Origin: Mesorhizobium loti
GTDB taxonomy: Bacteria; Pseudomonadota; Alphaproteobacteria; Rhizobiales; Rhizobiaceae
DNA: 64,000 nucleotides
Direction of reading: 5' to 3'
Assembly (NCBI RefSeq): GCF_003148495.1
Contig: NZ_QGGH01000003.1
Coordinates: forward strand, 496,001-560,000
Positions 17,897-27,883 of the stretch are shown here, one piece after another. How positions within the stretch are numbered: the first letter of the stretch is position 1; the number at the start of each line of letters is the position of its first letter. A model generated the notes under the pieces. That model ran no database searches, had not been told where the DNA came from, and was given only the letters and a program-made list of their open reading frames with translations. The position numbers and the translations under genes are program-made.

Positions 17897-18081
17897 CGCG
17901 GTGTTTGTCGGCCTATTGCCCCCGTGCATCCAAGTAAATGATGTCAAAGCCGAAAATTGTTGTGCCTCAGGGCATTTTCGGCGGCAAAGAAAGGTCGCGC
18001 TCGCGAGGTCTTGACGTTATAGAGGCCTGTCGTTTTGAACAGTCTTCCAGCCGCCACGCGGCGTCTCAAGGGAAAACAAAC

Positions 18082-19380
18082 ATGGCCAATGTGGTGGTCG
18101 TCGGCTCGCAGTGGGGCGACGAAGGCAAGGGCAAGATCGTCGACTGGCTGTCGGAGCGCGCCGATGTCGTGGTGCGTTTCCAGGGCGGCCACAATGCCGG
18201 CCACACGCTGGTCGTCGACGGCAAGGTCTACAAATTGTCGTTGCTTCCGTCGGGCGTCGTGCGCCAGGGCAAGCTGTCCATCATCGGCAACGGCGTGGTT
18301 TTCGACCCGCACGCTTTCGTTGCCGAAGTGGCGAAGCTCAAGGCACAAGGTGTCGAAGTAACGCCGGATCGCCTGAAAATAGCCGAAAACACAGCGCTTA
18401 TCCTGTCCCTGCATCGGGAACTGGACGGATTCCGCGAGGACGCCGCCTCCAATTCCGGAACGAAGATTGGCACGACCCGTCGTGGCATCGGCCCCGCCTA
18501 CGAGGACAAGGTGGGCCGGCGCGCGGTCAGGGTGATGGATTTGGCGGATTTGGAAACGCTGCCCTTGAAGGTCGACAGGCTGCTGACGCACCACAATGCG
18601 CTGCGTCGCGGGCTTGGCCATGCGGAAGTCACGCATGATGCGATCATGCATGAGCTGACTTCGGTTGCGCACGAGATCCTGCCCTATATGGACCGGGTCT
18701 GGAAAATCCTCGACGACAAGCGCCGGGCTGGCGAGCGCATCCTATTCGAGGGCGCGCAAGGCACGCTGCTCGATATCGACCACGGCACCTATCCGTTCGT
18801 TACTTCGTCGAATACGGTTGCCGGCCAGGCGGCCGCCGGCTCCGGCGTCGGCCCAGGCGCCATCAATTATGTGCTCGGCATCACCAAGGCCTATACGACG
18901 CGCGTCGGCGAAGGTCCGTTCCCGACCGAGCAGAAGAACGAGATCGGCGAATTCCTCGGCACGCGCGGCCATGAATTCGGCGTCGTCACCGGCCGCAAGC
19001 GCCGCTGCGGCTGGTTCGACGCGGTGCTGGTGCGCCAGGCTGTTGCTGTCAACGGCATCAAGGGCATCGCGCTGACCAAGCTCGACGTGCTCGACGGGCT
19101 GGACGAGATCAAGGTCTGCACCGGCTACCGGCTCGACGGCGAGATGATCGATTATCTGCCGGCCAGCCAGGGCGCACAGGCGCGTGTCGAGCCGGTCTAC
19201 GAGACGCTCGAGGGCTGGAAAGGCACCACCGCCGGCGCGCGCAGCTGGAACGATCTGCCGGCCCAGGCCGTCAAATATGTCCGCTGCATCGAGGAGCTCA
19301 TCGGCGCCCCGGTCGCGCTCCTTTCCACCAGCCCGGAACGCGACGACACGATACTTGTGACCGATCCGTTTCAAGACTAG
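18082..19380 (+). CDS. purA: Adenylosuccinate synthetase
   Basis: PurA joins IMP and aspartate with GTP hydrolysis to give adenylosuccinate, the first step from IMP to AMP, in the cytoplasm. The 432-residue length is normal. The N-terminal [11 protein letters not shown] loop carries the catalytic Asp and the GTP phosphate site. NAGHT supplies the catalytic His. The aspartate-binding loop ([14 protein letters not shown]) and the late [15 protein letters not shown] region are intact. The ATG at 18082 gives the canonical N terminus, with AAGGGAA about 7 bases before it; earlier in-frame codons only extend into the leader. An unrecognised membrane-protein gene follows 74 bases later in the same direction. 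Confidence 0.97.
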   Translation: MANVVVVGSQWGDEGKGKIVDWLSERADVVVRFQGGHNAGHTLVVDGKVYKLSLLPSGVVRQGKLSIIGNGVVFDPHAFVAEVAKLKAQGVEVTPDRLKIAENTALILSLHRELDGFREDAASNSGTKIGTTRRGIGPAYEDKVGRRAVRVMDLADLETLPLKVDRLLTHHNALRRGLGHAEVTHDAIMHELTSVAHEILPYMDRVWKILDDKRRAGERILFEGAQGTLLDIDHGTYPFVTSSNTVAGQAAAGSGVGPGAINYVLGITKAYTTRVGEGPFPTEQKNEIGEFLGTRGHEFGVVTGRKRRCGWFDAVLVRQAVAVNGIKGIALTKLDVLDGLDEIKVCTGYRLDGEMIDYLPASQGAQARVEPVYETLEGWKGTTAGARSWNDLPAQAVKYVRCIEELIGAPVALLSTSPERDDTILVTDPFQD

Positions 19381-19454
19381 TTTCTCAGCCTTTCCGGGCA
19401 TCGCGGCCGATTTGCGGGGGCCGGCGCGGAAACAAAATACAGGTCGACTGAAGC

Positions 19455-21116
19455 ATGGCAGATTTCGTTTTTGTTCTGAAAAAGGCGATAGACGGTCTCG
19501 GCGATCAGTCGCCAGAGATGCGGGCGAAGGTCTATGACAAGGCCCGCTCTACGATCGCAGCGAAGATTGCCCAGCGCGATCCGCCGCTTTCGCCGGAGGA
19601 TGTCGCCAAGCAGAAACGCGGTCTGGAAGACGCCATCGCGAGTGTCGAGCGGGACTATGCCAAGAGCGTGCCGGAGACCGACCCGCTCGCGGAACTGGAA
19701 CACATCTTTTCCTCGATCGATCGCAACAAGAACCAGCCGAGCCATACACGGCAACCGGCGAAGGCGGAACCCGCCTTGCCGGCACCGCCCGCGGCCAAGC
19801 CTGAACCTTATCGACCGGCACCTCCACCTGCCGCCAAGGTCGAGCCAAGCTGGAAGCCTGCAGCCGCACCTTCCCAGCCGGCTCGCGCCGACGCGCCTCT
19901 TGCAGGCATGGACGCTGCAGGTATGGACGCCGACGAGGCGGACGACGGGGCCGATATCTTTTCCAGCAACGAAGAGCCGGTGTCCGACACCTTCCAGCGG
20001 CTACGTCCCGCGGAGCGCAAGCGCAGCTATGGTGGGCTGATCGCCGCCGTGGTTGCGCTGCTGGTCGTTGCCGGCGGCGGCTACGGCATCTGGCTGAACA
20101 AGGACGCCTTCGGCAAGATGCTGGGGCTTGACGGCACCAAGGTCGCGAAGACCGAGCCCGTGAAGCCGGCGCCGGCCAAGCCGGCAACCGATGCGGGGGC
20201 AACGCCGCCGGCGCCCGCGGCTGGCGGCACGGAAGCCGAAAGCACGAAATTCACCCAGCGGCTGACGCCGCAGGGCAGTGAAGTCGACCCCGGCCCGGCC
20301 GGTGGCCAAAGCGGTATCGGTGAAGGCGAATCGGTCGCCGCGCTGACCACGCCGCCCTCGGCGACGAACGCGCCGGCGATTTCCGCACCGGCCGCCGGCA
20401 CGCCTGCCGCGACTACGCCTCCGGCGACAGGTGCCGCCCCCGCAACACCGCCTGCCAATGGAGCTGCCCCGGCAGCGCCGGTCAATGCTGCCGCCACTCC
20501 GCCCGCACCAGCAGGTGCTGCGCCGCCCGCACCGGCGGCCGCGCCCGCGGAAACCGCGCTGCCGGTCGGCCAGAAGGCGATCTTCTATGAAGAGCGCACC
20601 AGCACCGCCCAGGGTTCGGCGGAGCCGGGCAATATCGTCTGGTCGCTGGTTCAGGAATCGCCCGGAGGCGACCTGCCGCCGGAGCCGGCGATCCGCGCCG
20701 AAGCCACCATTCCCGGCAAGGATATCCAGTTGCGCATGACCATCCGCCGCAACACCGACCAGACACTGCCGGCCAGCCATATCATTGAGATGATCTTTCT
20801 GACGCCCGACGGTTTTGAGGGCGGCGGTGTCGACAACATCCTGCGCGTCGCCATGAAAAGTTCGGAACAGGATGCCGGCAGCCCGCTGATCGGGATTCCG
20901 GCCAAGATCGCCGACGGTTTCTTCCTCGTCGCGCTCAACGACACCAAGGCCGACGAAGACGCCAACATGACCTTGCTTCGCGGCCAGGACTGGATCGACG
21001 TGCCGGTCGTCTACAAGACCGGACGGCGGGCATTGCTGACCATGGAAAAGGGCATTCCCGGCGAGAAGGTGTTCGACGAGGCGATCAAGGCCTGGCAGGC
21101 GAAAACGGCGGGCTGA
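19455..21116 (+). CDS. Single-pass membrane protein with Pro/Ala-rich linkers, function unknown
   Basis: I do not recognise a characterised family. The 553-residue product begins with a 90-residue soluble, probably helical region (KKAIDGLGDQSPEMRAKVYD...), then a Pro/Ala-rich linker with a short acidic patch (about 158-175). One membrane helix lies at about 193-213 after a basic RKR, so the N terminus should be cytoplasmic. A second very Pro/Ala/Thr-rich linker (about 230-370) leads to a compact C-terminal domain of some 180 residues (about 370-553) that would lie in the periplasm, with beta-rich segments and no cysteine. The domain order resembles envelope-spanning sensor or scaffold proteins. 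It lies 74 bases downstream of purA and may share its transcript. The start ATG at 19455 has only a weak ribosome site. Confidence 0.8.
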   Translation: MADFVFVLKKAIDGLGDQSPEMRAKVYDKARSTIAAKIAQRDPPLSPEDVAKQKRGLEDAIASVERDYAKSVPETDPLAELEHIFSSIDRNKNQPSHTRQPAKAEPALPAPPAAKPEPYRPAPPPAAKVEPSWKPAAAPSQPARADAPLAGMDAAGMDADEADDGADIFSSNEEPVSDTFQRLRPAERKRSYGGLIAAVVALLVVAGGGYGIWLNKDAFGKMLGLDGTKVAKTEPVKPAPAKPATDAGATPPAPAAGGTEAESTKFTQRLTPQGSEVDPGPAGGQSGIGEGESVAALTTPPSATNAPAISAPAAGTPAATTPPATGAAPATPPANGAAPAAPVNAAATPPAPAGAAPPAPAAAPAETALPVGQKAIFYEERTSTAQGSAEPGNIVWSLVQESPGGDLPPEPAIRAEATIPGKDIQLRMTIRRNTDQTLPASHIIEMIFLTPDGFEGGGVDNILRVAMKSSEQDAGSPLIGIPAKIADGFFLVALNDTKADEDANMTLLRGQDWIDVPVVYKTGRRALLTMEKGIPGEKVFDEAIKAWQAKTAG

Positions 21117-21145
21117 GAAGGGCGCCGGCCCGGAGCCCCTTTGGT

Positions 21146-21445
21146 TTAGAAGCCTTGGAACAACATGTCGAGCGCGGCGACGATGTCGTCGTGGTGTCTG
21201 GAGAGATTTCCCTCGGCATCAGGCAATTCTGAGGCCATCAAGGCTGACATGAATTGTGTGACCATCACATGATTCCTGCCGTCGATTGCGAAGGTCGGGT
21301 TTAGACGGCGGCCCGGAACCGGGGCTATGTCGGGCGGCATCAACGGAATGACGACCCTCGTGGTCAGTCCCTCAAGAAGGTCGGACTGAACATCGAGAAG
21401 ATAACCGCTACCTTCGGCATTCCGATAGAGATCGTAGAGTGCCAT
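21146..21445 (-). CDS. ccdB: CcdB-family toxin
   Basis: CcdB-type toxins bind GyrA and trap gyrase on DNA; the partner antitoxin releases them. The 99-residue product matches the family in size and layout, beginning ALYDLYRN and carrying the conserved mid-region TTRVVIPL and RLNP. The C-terminal residues that contact gyrase in the F-plasmid toxin (Trp-Gly-Ile) read Gln-Gly-Phe here, so the Gly is kept and the Trp is not. That raises doubt about gyrase poisoning. The ATG at 21445 overlaps the antitoxin stop by one base (TGATG), which implies translational coupling; a TTG one codon earlier is less likely. It is the distal gene of the pair. Confidence 0.85.
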   Translation of the reverse strand: MALYDLYRNAEGSGYLLDVQSDLLEGLTTRVVIPLMPPDIAPVPGRRLNPTFAIDGRNHVMVTQFMSALMASELPDAEGNLSRHHDDIVAALDMLFQGF

Positions 21446-21687
21446 CAAAACAGCCGGTGTTTGGCCAATGGCAGCCCGTTGCGCCTGACATACTCATTGG
21501 AGCTTTGAATAGCTTCCTTGTTTTCTTCTTGCCAACGACGCGTCTTTTCCGCCGCAATCGCTTTTGCGATACCTGCCTCTGCGGCGCGGGAGATGTTGAT
21601 GCCCAACGCCTTGGCGTCTTTGATCAGCTGAGAATCAATGGATGTGTTAACGGACTTTCGCTGAGGTTTTGGCGTCGATTGAAGCAT
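21445..21687 (-). CDS. ccdA: CcdA-family antitoxin
   Basis: The 80-residue product has an N-terminal ribbon-helix-helix DNA-binding segment (about KSVNTSIDSQLIKDAKALGINISRAAEAG) and a C-terminal tail, ERRWQ-like then NEEYVRRNGLPL-like, typical of CcdA, which wraps the toxin and is normally degraded by Lon. It should neutralise the toxin encoded immediately downstream and, with it, repress their promoter. A strong AAGGAGG (about 21698-21704, minus strand) precedes the ATG. An inverted repeat overlaps this leader and is the likely operator. Confidence 0.87.
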   Translation of the reverse strand: MLQSTPKPQRKSVNTSIDSQLIKDAKALGINISRAAEAGIAKAIAAEKTRRWQEENKEAIQSSNEYVRRNGLPLAKHRLF

Positions 21688-21700
21688 AGAGACCGCCTCC

Positions 21701-21729
21701 TTTTATGCGCATAATGTAGGCGCATAAAA
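21701..21729 (-). promoter_or_regulatory. Palindromic operator of ccdAB
   Basis: The 10-base arms TTTTATGCGC (21701-21710) and GCGCATAAAA (21720-21729) are perfect inverted copies with a 9-base spacer, 14 bases before the ccdA start. The left arm also forms a TATGCGCATA palindrome. This suits binding of paired ribbon-helix-helix dimers for autorepression. Confidence 0.7.
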
Positions 21730-21745
21730 GCCCGCACGCAATCCT

Positions 21746-23566
21746 TCACCTCTCCATTTCCTCCCGCAGCATCTCCAGCTCCAGCCACTCTTCTTCAAGC
21801 GCGGCCAGCGTGGCGCGCTCCTTGTCGAGGGCGGCGATGGTTTTCTGGAAGGAGGCCGGGTCGCGCTCGTAATAGGCCGGATCGGCGATGTTGTTCTCCA
21901 ACCGTGAGATCGAAGCCATCACAGCTTCGATTTTCTTGGGCAGGGATTCCAGCGCGAATTTCTGCTTGAACGACAGTTTCTTCGCCGGCCCCTTTGGCGC
22001 AGCAGCTTCACTTTTGGTCGTCATTGGCGCATCGCCGTTTTCGGCCTTCGCGCGCGCCCTGCGGTCGTCGAGCCGGGTGCCGCCGCGCTGCGCCAGCATG
22101 TCGGAGTAACCGCCGGCATATTCGATCCAGCGGCCGTCACCGTCCGGCGCGATCAGGCTGGTCACGGTGCGGTCGAGGAAATCACGGTCGTGGCTGACCA
22201 GGATGACCGTTCCGGCAAACCCGGCGACCAGTTCCTGCAGCAGTTCCAGCGTCTCCATGTCGAGATCGTTGGTCGGCTCATCGAGCACCAGAAGGTTTGC
22301 CGGCCGCGCCAGCACGCGCGCCAGCAGGAGGCGTGCCCGCTCGCCGCCGGACAACTCGCGCACCGGGGTGCGCGCCTGCTCCGGCTTGAACAGGAAATCC
22401 TTCATGTAGGAGACGACGTGGCGCTGCTCACCATTGATGACGAGGTTTTCGCCGCGACCGTCGGTGAGATACTGCGCCAGCGTCTCTTGCGGGTCGACCG
22501 CCTCGCGCTTCTGGTCGAGCGTGGCGATCTCCAGATTGGTGCCGAGCCGTATCGAGCCGGCGTCAGGCTTCATCTCGCCGGTCAGCATCTTCAACAGCGT
22601 CGTCTTGCCGGCGCCGTTCGGCCCGACCAGGCCGACGCGGTCGCCGCGCTGGATGCGGGTTGAAAACCCCTTGACCACGGTGAGATCGCCAAAGCTCTTC
22701 TCGATGTTCTTGGCCTCGATCACCAGCTTGCCGGATTCGGTAGCGTCGCTCGCCACCATGGTGGCCGACCCTTCGGCGCCGCGATGGCCGCGAAAACGCT
22801 GGCGCATGGTCTGCAGTTCGCCGAGCCGGCGCATGTTGCGCTTGCGCCGCGCCGTCACCCCGTAGCGCAGCCAGTGCTCCTCACGCACGATCTGGCGGCC
22901 GAGCTTGTGCTGCTCGCGCTCTTCTTCTTCCAGCACGAGGTCGCGCCATTCCTCGAAATGGCCAAAACCCTTGTCCAGCCTGCGGGTCTGGCCGCGATCG
23001 AGCCAGACGGTGGCGCGCGACACGCGCTCGAGAAAGCGGCGGTCGTGCGAGATGACGATCAGTGCCGAGGAGGTGCGGATGAGCTCCTCTTCCAGCCATT
23101 CGATCACCGACAGATCGAGATGATTGGTCGGCTCATCAAGCAGCAGGATGTCCGGCTCCGGCGCCATGACGCGGGCAAGGGCGGCGCGCCTCGCTTCGCC
23201 GCCCGAAAGATCGTTCGGCCGCTCCTCGCCCGACAGGCCGAGATGCTCCATCAGATAGCTGGCGCGGTAGGGATCGTCGGCGGGGCCAAGTCCGGCCTCG
23301 ACATACGCGCGAACGGTCGCAAAACCCTCCATGTCGGGCATCTGCGGCAGGTATCGAACGGTTGCCGAAGGCTGGCGGAACACCTCGCCGTCCTGCGGCT
23401 CGATCAGGCCAGCGGCGATCTTCAGCAGCGTCGACTTGCCGGACCCGTTGCGGCCGACCAGGGCGATCTTGTCGCCGGCCGAAGCGGTCAAGGCGGCGCC
23501 ATCGAGCAGCGGCGTGCCGCCAAACGTCAGCTTTATCCCGTCGAGGTTGAGAAGGGGCGGGGCCAT
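21746..23566 (-). CDS. ABC-F family ATPase (Uup-like)
   Basis: The 606-residue soluble protein has two ABC ATPase domains and no membrane segments. Walker A GRNGSGKST (about 38-46) and signature LSGGEARRAALA are in the first half; GPNGAGKTT and LSGGERARLLLARV are in the second. DEPTNHLDL and DEPTNDLDM Walker B regions are present, and a C-terminal charged coiled-coil of about 80 residues ends the chain, as in Uup. ABC-F proteins act on ribosomes or, for Uup, in DNA transposition control; the exact role here is uncertain. ATG 23566 begins one base after the thiN stop codon, so the two are co-transcribed and probably translationally coupled. The frame extends upstream but that part is inside thiN. 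Confidence 0.93.
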   Translation of the reverse strand: MAPPLLNLDGIKLTFGGTPLLDGAALTASAGDKIALVGRNGSGKSTLLKIAAGLIEPQDGEVFRQPSATVRYLPQMPDMEGFATVRAYVEAGLGPADDPYRASYLMEHLGLSGEERPNDLSGGEARRAALARVMAPEPDILLLDEPTNHLDLSVIEWLEEELIRTSSALIVISHDRRFLERVSRATVWLDRGQTRRLDKGFGHFEEWRDLVLEEEEREQHKLGRQIVREEHWLRYGVTARRKRNMRRLGELQTMRQRFRGHRGAEGSATMVASDATESGKLVIEAKNIEKSFGDLTVVKGFSTRIQRGDRVGLVGPNGAGKTTLLKMLTGEMKPDAGSIRLGTNLEIATLDQKREAVDPQETLAQYLTDGRGENLVINGEQRHVVSYMKDFLFKPEQARTPVRELSGGERARLLLARVLARPANLLVLDEPTNDLDMETLELLQELVAGFAGTVILVSHDRDFLDRTVTSLIAPDGDGRWIEYAGGYSDMLAQRGGTRLDDRRARAKAENGDAPMTTKSEAAAPKGPAKKLSFKQKFALESLPKKIEAVMASISRLENNIADPAYYERDPASFQKTIAALDKERATLAALEEEWLELEMLREEMER

Positions 23567-23567
23567 G

Positions 23568-24212
23568 TCAGCTTTCAGGTAAGGGATAGGGATGAGCGAG
23601 CAGCATCGCGCGGCCATGATCCAGCGCGATTTCGAGGTGGCCCTTGACCTCGTTGGAGATGGTCAGCGACGAACCGAACGCCACTTTGACGTTGTTCAGC
23701 GGCCATTTGGCGCCGGTGACGGTCAGGCCGGCAAGCTCGGAAAAGCCGAGTACCGAAAACAGCGTGCCGTCGGCATAGTCGAAGCCAGCCGTTCCGTGCG
23801 GCAGGGGAACGCCTTCCTGGGCGCCGCTGGTCAAAAGCACATCAGTTCCGGCCTCGGCCAGCCGCAGGGCTAGCGCCAGATGCAGGAAAGCGTGATCGGC
23901 GCGCTTGCCGCCGAAGGCGCCGGCGAGCACCAGGCTGGTCGCACCGCGCTCCAGTGCGGCGGCGATGGCCAGTTCGCCATCGGTCTGGTCCTTTTCCGCC
24001 GGGAAGGTCCGGCGCGCCACGGAAGCGAGATCGTCAGGCAGGTTGGCCGGCACCGAATCGAAATCACCCACCCACAGCTCCGGCACGAGACCCAGCAGCC
24101 GCGCATGGCCGATGCCGGCGTCGGCGGCGATGACGCGGGAGCCTTCGACCTGGCGGTCGAGCCGTGGCGTGCGGATGAGATCGCCGCCAAGCAGGATGGT
24201 GAATGTGCTCAT
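23568..24212 (-). CDS. thiN: Thiamine pyrophosphokinase
   Basis: The enzyme transfers pyrophosphate from ATP to thiamine, giving the cofactor TPP in one step from imported thiamine. The 214-residue product has the family motifs: AADAGIGHA near the N terminus, the metal site GDFDS (about 49-53), [10 protein letters not shown] (about 73-82) and [11 protein letters not shown] (about 100-110), followed by a small beta-rich thiamine-binding domain. It is divergent from the riboswitch-controlled thiamine transporter (thiBPQ), an apt partner because the transporter supplies its substrate. Its own start lies about 90 bases from the riboswitch on the other strand, so it is not under that switch. Confidence 0.92.
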   Translation of the reverse strand: MSTFTILLGGDLIRTPRLDRQVEGSRVIAADAGIGHARLLGLVPELWVGDFDSVPANLPDDLASVARRTFPAEKDQTDGELAIAAALERGATSLVLAGAFGGKRADHAFLHLALALRLAEAGTDVLLTSGAQEGVPLPHGTAGFDYADGTLFSVLGFSELAGLTVTGAKWPLNNVKVAFGSSLTISNEVKGHLEIALDHGRAMLLAHPYPLPES

Positions 24213-24304
24213 ATCGTGTGGCCCTTACCAGCCCGGCACGGGAAACGGAAGGCGGCAAACTCCCACTTGCGTGGGGGATCGGCCCGGCCTATGTGTCGAA
24301 ACGC

Positions 24305-24402
24305 TCTAACGGGGTGCCGGACGCGATCTTCGCGGACCGGCTGAGAGGCAATCTCGCCAACCCGCTGAACCTGATCCGGTTTGTACCGGCGGAGGGATTA
24401 GA
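24305..24402 (+). promoter_or_regulatory. TPP riboswitch (THI-box)
   Basis: The aptamer hallmarks are in order: P1 arms TCTAA/TTAGA (24305-24309 and 24398-24402), GGGGTGCC, a variable stem, CTGAGA (24341-24346), then ACCCGCTGAACCTGATCCGG and the closing GGAGGGATTAG. It lies 55 bases before the thiB start. A downstream segment, GCCTC...CCTT with AAGGAGGC (about 24421-24453), could pair and hide the thiB ribosome site when TPP is bound, suggesting control of translation. Confidence 0.95.
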
Positions 24403-24457
24403 CGTTTCGGACAGTCCGACGCCTCAATTCCTTTCAATTCGAACGAAGGAGGCGCCG

Positions 24458-25456
24458 ATGCGCACGCTTTTATATTCTCTTGTCTCAGCAATGACCGTGG
24501 TCCTGTCCGGACCGGCCTTGGCCAAGGACAAGCTCACCGTCTACACCTATGAGAGTTTCACCGCCGACTGGGGTCCGGGTCCCGTGGTGAAGAAGGAATT
24601 CGAGGCCGAATGCGGCTGCGATGTCGAATTCGTCTCGGTCGCCGATGGCGTCGCGCTGCTCAACCGCGTCAAGCTCGAAGGCGCGTCGACCAAGGCCGAT
24701 ATCGTGCTTGGCCTCGACACCAATCTTACCGCCGATGCCAAGGCGTCAGGCCTGTTCGCACCGCATGGCGCGGTGACTGACGTCAATGTGCCGGGCGGTT
24801 GGAGCGACGACACTTTTGTCCCCTTTGATTACGGCTATTTCGCTGTCGTTTACGACACCGAGAAGCTGAAGACGCCGCCGAAGAGCCTGAAGGACTTGGT
24901 CGAAGGCAGTGCCGACGACAAGATCGTCATCCAGGATCCGCGCACCTCGACGCCCGGCCTCGGCCTGCTTCTGTGGGTCAAGTCGGTCTATGGCGACAAG
25001 GCGCCGGAGGCCTGGGCCAAGCTCAAGCCGAAGGTGCTGACGGTGACGCCGGGCTGGAGCGAGGCCTATGGCCTGTTCACGAAGGGCGAGGCGCCGATGG
25101 TGTTGTCCTACACGACGTCGCCGGCCTACCACATGGTCGCCGAGAACACCGAGCGCTATCAGGCGGCCTCCTTCGAGGAGGGCGAGTATCTGCAGATCGA
25201 GGTGGCGGGCATCACCACGACAGGGGCCAAGAATCCGCTGGCGGCAAAGTTCATGGCCTTCATGACCGGACCGAAATTCCAGGATGCCATCCCCGAGACC
25301 AACTGGATGTTCCCGGCAGGCAAGACCGACAAGCCGCTCAACCCGGCCTTTGACAAATTGGTCAAGCCAACCAAGACCTTGCAGTTCAGCCCGCAAGAGG
25401 TCGCCGCCAACCGCAAGGCCTGGGTGGATGAGTGGCTGGCGGTGATGAGCAAGTAG
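24458..25456 (+). CDS. thiB: Thiamine ABC transporter substrate-binding protein
   Basis: ThiB captures thiamine and its phosphates in the periplasm and hands them to ThiPQ. The 332-residue product has a signal peptide (cleavage after GPALA, about residue 23) and the family start [18 protein letters not shown], followed by the type-2 periplasmic-binding fold with LGLDTNL and [12 protein letters not shown] stretches. The ATG at 24458 follows AAGGAGG directly and gives a proper signal peptide; the frame extends upstream only through the riboswitch. It heads a compact three-gene operon controlled by the TPP riboswitch. Confidence 0.95.
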   Translation: MRTLLYSLVSAMTVVLSGPALAKDKLTVYTYESFTADWGPGPVVKKEFEAECGCDVEFVSVADGVALLNRVKLEGASTKADIVLGLDTNLTADAKASGLFAPHGAVTDVNVPGGWSDDTFVPFDYGYFAVVYDTEKLKTPPKSLKDLVEGSADDKIVIQDPRTSTPGLGLLLWVKSVYGDKAPEAWAKLKPKVLTVTPGWSEAYGLFTKGEAPMVLSYTTSPAYHMVAENTERYQAASFEEGEYLQIEVAGITTTGAKNPLAAKFMAFMTGPKFQDAIPETNWMFPAGKTDKPLNPAFDKLVKPTKTLQFSPQEVAANRKAWVDEWLAVMSK

Positions 25457-25464
25457 GCAGCGCG

Positions 25465-27090
25465 ATGACGCCGGCGTATTCCACGGATTCCCGCGTCAGC
25501 GCCGGCATTGTCGCGCTCGCCGCAATCGCGCTGCTGATCGGCGGCGCGTTTGCTGGCCTGCTTTTCGAGGGCACCCATGATTTCTCGGGCGCTTGGGCAG
25601 CCTTCGATCCCTATCTGTTGCGCGTCATTCGCTTCACGCTCTGGCAAGCGGCGCTGTCGACGCTGCTTTCCGTCGTGCCGGCGCTGTTCGTGGCGCGCGC
25701 TCTGTCGCGGCATCCACGCTTCTTTGGCCGCGCCTTCATCCTGCAGCTCTTCGCCGTACCATTGGCGCTGCCGGCCATCGTCGCGGCCCTCGGCATCCTG
25801 GCGCTTTATGGCCGCGCCGGCTATTTCGCCGGCGTGCTCGCCGTGATCGGCGGTGGAAGCTGGCCGGGGATCTATGGCCTGTCCGGCATTCTCGTCGCCC
25901 ATGTCTTCTTCAATCTGCCGTTGGCGACGCGGCTGTTCCTCGAGGCGCTGCAAACGATTCCAGCCGACCAATGGCGGCTGGCGAGCCAGCTTGGCATGTC
26001 GGCGCGGCCGGCGTTCCGGCTGATCGAATGGCCGACGCTGCGTGCCGCCATGCCAGGAGTCGCCGGGCTGGTGTTCATGCTCTGCATCACATCCTTCACG
26101 ATCGTGCTGATACTGGGCGGCGGGCCGGCCGCGACGACGCTGGAGGTCGGCATCTACCAGGCGCTTCGTTTCGATTTCGATCCCGCACGCGCGGTGACGC
26201 TGACGCTGCTGCAGATCGCCTTGACCTTTATCGTGGTGCTGGCGCTGACGCGGCTGGGCGCCAATGTGGTCGGCGACACCAACCTGCCGGTCGCGCAACG
26301 CCGCTATCTCTCAGTCAACAGAAGCGAGACCTGGCTGAACACCCTACTGATCGTGCTGGCGTTGCTGTTCGTTGTCGCGCCGATGGCGGCGACGGTGATG
26401 GCCGGGCTCGGCGCCGATCTCGGCCGGCTGGCTGGCGAGGCCACTGTCCGGCAGGCGACGCTGACCAGCGTGATGCTCGCCTTCCTGTCGGCGCTGCTTT
26501 CGGTGACGCTATCGCTGGCGCTGACCATGGCGCGGCGGGCCCTGGCGCTGAACCGCCGGGCTGGCCGCAAGACAGTGCTCGAACACGCCACCGATACCGG
26601 CGCCGGCTTTGTCCTGGTCGTGCCGCCGATCGTCGTCGGCGCCGGCTGGTTCCTGTTGCTGCGCCATGTCGGCGATGTCTTCGCCATTGCCCCGGTCATG
26701 GTCGTCACCGTCAATGCGGTGATGGCAATGCCGTTCGCCCTGCGCGCCGTCCGTCCCGCCTATGATGCGGCCAGCGAGCGCCACGAACGGCTCTGTGCAC
26801 AGCTCGGCATTGCCGGCTGGAACCGGCTCACGCTGGTCGACTGGCCGCCGCTGCGGCGGCCGCTCGCCACGGCCTTCGCCTTCGCCATGGCGCTATCGCT
26901 CGGCGATCTCGGCGTCATTGCCTTGTTCGGCAGTGATTCCGTGCAGACATTGCCCTACCTTCTCCTGGCGCGGATGGGCAGCTACCGCACCGAGGACGCC
27001 GCCGGCCTGGCATTGCTGCTCGGCCTCGTCTGCCTCGCGTTGATCGTGGCGGCGCACTGGCTGGGAAAGGAGAAGGTCCGGGATGCCTGA
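25465..27090 (+). CDS. thiP: Thiamine ABC transporter permease
   Basis: ThiP forms the inner-membrane channel for thiamine. The 541-residue product is a tandem of two permease halves with about twelve hydrophobic helices. Each half carries the EAA loop that docks the ATPase (one near [23 protein letters not shown] and one near [24 protein letters not shown]). Fused duplicated permeases are typical of ThiP. The ATG at 25465 lies 8 bases after thiB and starts just before the first helix; an upstream GTG would overlap thiB. The stop overlaps thiQ by 8 bases. Confidence 0.94.
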   Translation: MTPAYSTDSRVSAGIVALAAIALLIGGAFAGLLFEGTHDFSGAWAAFDPYLLRVIRFTLWQAALSTLLSVVPALFVARALSRHPRFFGRAFILQLFAVPLALPAIVAALGILALYGRAGYFAGVLAVIGGGSWPGIYGLSGILVAHVFFNLPLATRLFLEALQTIPADQWRLASQLGMSARPAFRLIEWPTLRAAMPGVAGLVFMLCITSFTIVLILGGGPAATTLEVGIYQALRFDFDPARAVTLTLLQIALTFIVVLALTRLGANVVGDTNLPVAQRRYLSVNRSETWLNTLLIVLALLFVVAPMAATVMAGLGADLGRLAGEATVRQATLTSVMLAFLSALLSVTLSLALTMARRALALNRRAGRKTVLEHATDTGAGFVLVVPPIVVGAGWFLLLRHVGDVFAIAPVMVVTVNAVMAMPFALRAVRPAYDAASERHERLCAQLGIAGWNRLTLVDWPPLRRPLATAFAFAMALSLGDLGVIALFGSDSVQTLPYLLLARMGSYRTEDAAGLALLLGLVCLALIVAAHWLGKEKVRDA

Positions 27091-27883
27091 GGGGGTGGCC
27101 AGCGGGCTTGAAAAGGGCGCACCGGTGCGGCTGGACAAGGTGTCGTTCAGTTATGGTAGTCATGGCAGCTATGGCGAAGCGCCGCTTGTCTTCGACGTCG
27201 ATTTCGCCACGGCAAAGATCAACGCCATCATGGGGCCGAGCGGTTCTGGCAAGTCGACGCTGCTCAATCTGGTCGCCGGCTTCGAGACTCCACAATCGGG
27301 CCGCGTGCTGATCGGCGGGGCCGATGTCAGCGCCGAGCCGCCTTCAGCTCGGCCGGTGTCGATGGTGTTCCAGGAAAACAATCTCTTTGCCCATCTTTCC
27401 GTCGAGCAGAATGTCGGGCTCGGCCGCTCGCCATCCTTGCGGCTGACAGAAGCGGACCGCGCCGCGATCGCCGGGGCGCTCGCGCGTACCGGTCTTGCCG
27501 GCAAGGAACGACGCCTGCCGCGCGAACTCTCCGGCGGGGAACGCCAGCGCGTCGCCCTGGCCCGGGTGCTGGTGCGCGACCGGCCGGTGCTGCTGCTCGA
27601 CGAACCCTTCGCCTCGCTCGGTCCGGCGCTGCGTGACGACATGCTGGAGCTGGTCGCCGCCGTTCATGCCGAGCGGGGCATGACGATACTGTTCGTCACC
27701 CACCAGCCCGAAGACGCCCGCCGTATCGGCGAGCACATGGTGTTTCTGGACAATGGGTTGGTTGCCGCAACCGGCAAGGCGGATGATTTCTTTGCCGGGG
27801 CTGGCCCGGAAGCGTTCCGGCGCTATATCGGCGCAGGTGCCGGGGGTGCCGTATCACGAGATGTTGCCCGGAAGCGGACATAA
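27083..27883 (+). CDS. thiQ: Thiamine ABC transporter ATP-binding protein
   Basis: ThiQ is the cytoplasmic ATPase of the thiamine importer. The 266-residue product shows Walker [10 protein letters not shown] (about 51-59), the Q-loop [10 protein letters not shown], the signature [14 protein letters not shown] and Walker [14 protein letters not shown]. The His switch is in VTHQPEDA. The ATG at 27083 lies 8 bases inside thiP, so the two are translationally coupled. A short Gly/Ala and basic tail follows the ATPase fold. Confidence 0.95.
   Translation: MPEGVASGLEKGAPVRLDKVSFSYGSHGSYGEAPLVFDVDFATAKINAIMGPSGSGKSTLLNLVAGFETPQSGRVLIGGADVSAEPPSARPVSMVFQENNLFAHLSVEQNVGLGRSPSLRLTEADRAAIAGALARTGLAGKERRLPRELSGGERQRVALARVLVRDRPVLLLDEPFASLGPALRDDMLELVAAVHAERGMTILFVTHQPEDARRIGEHMVFLDNGLVAATGKADDFFAGAGPEAFRRYIGAGAGGAVSRDVARKRT

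Noticed and set aside
21117..21145. GC-rich stem after the purA-linked membrane protein gene
   Set aside because: Pairing is poor and no T run follows; not convincing as a terminator.
24203..24457. 85-codon N-terminal extension of thiB
   Set aside because: It would translate the TPP riboswitch and hide the signal peptide.
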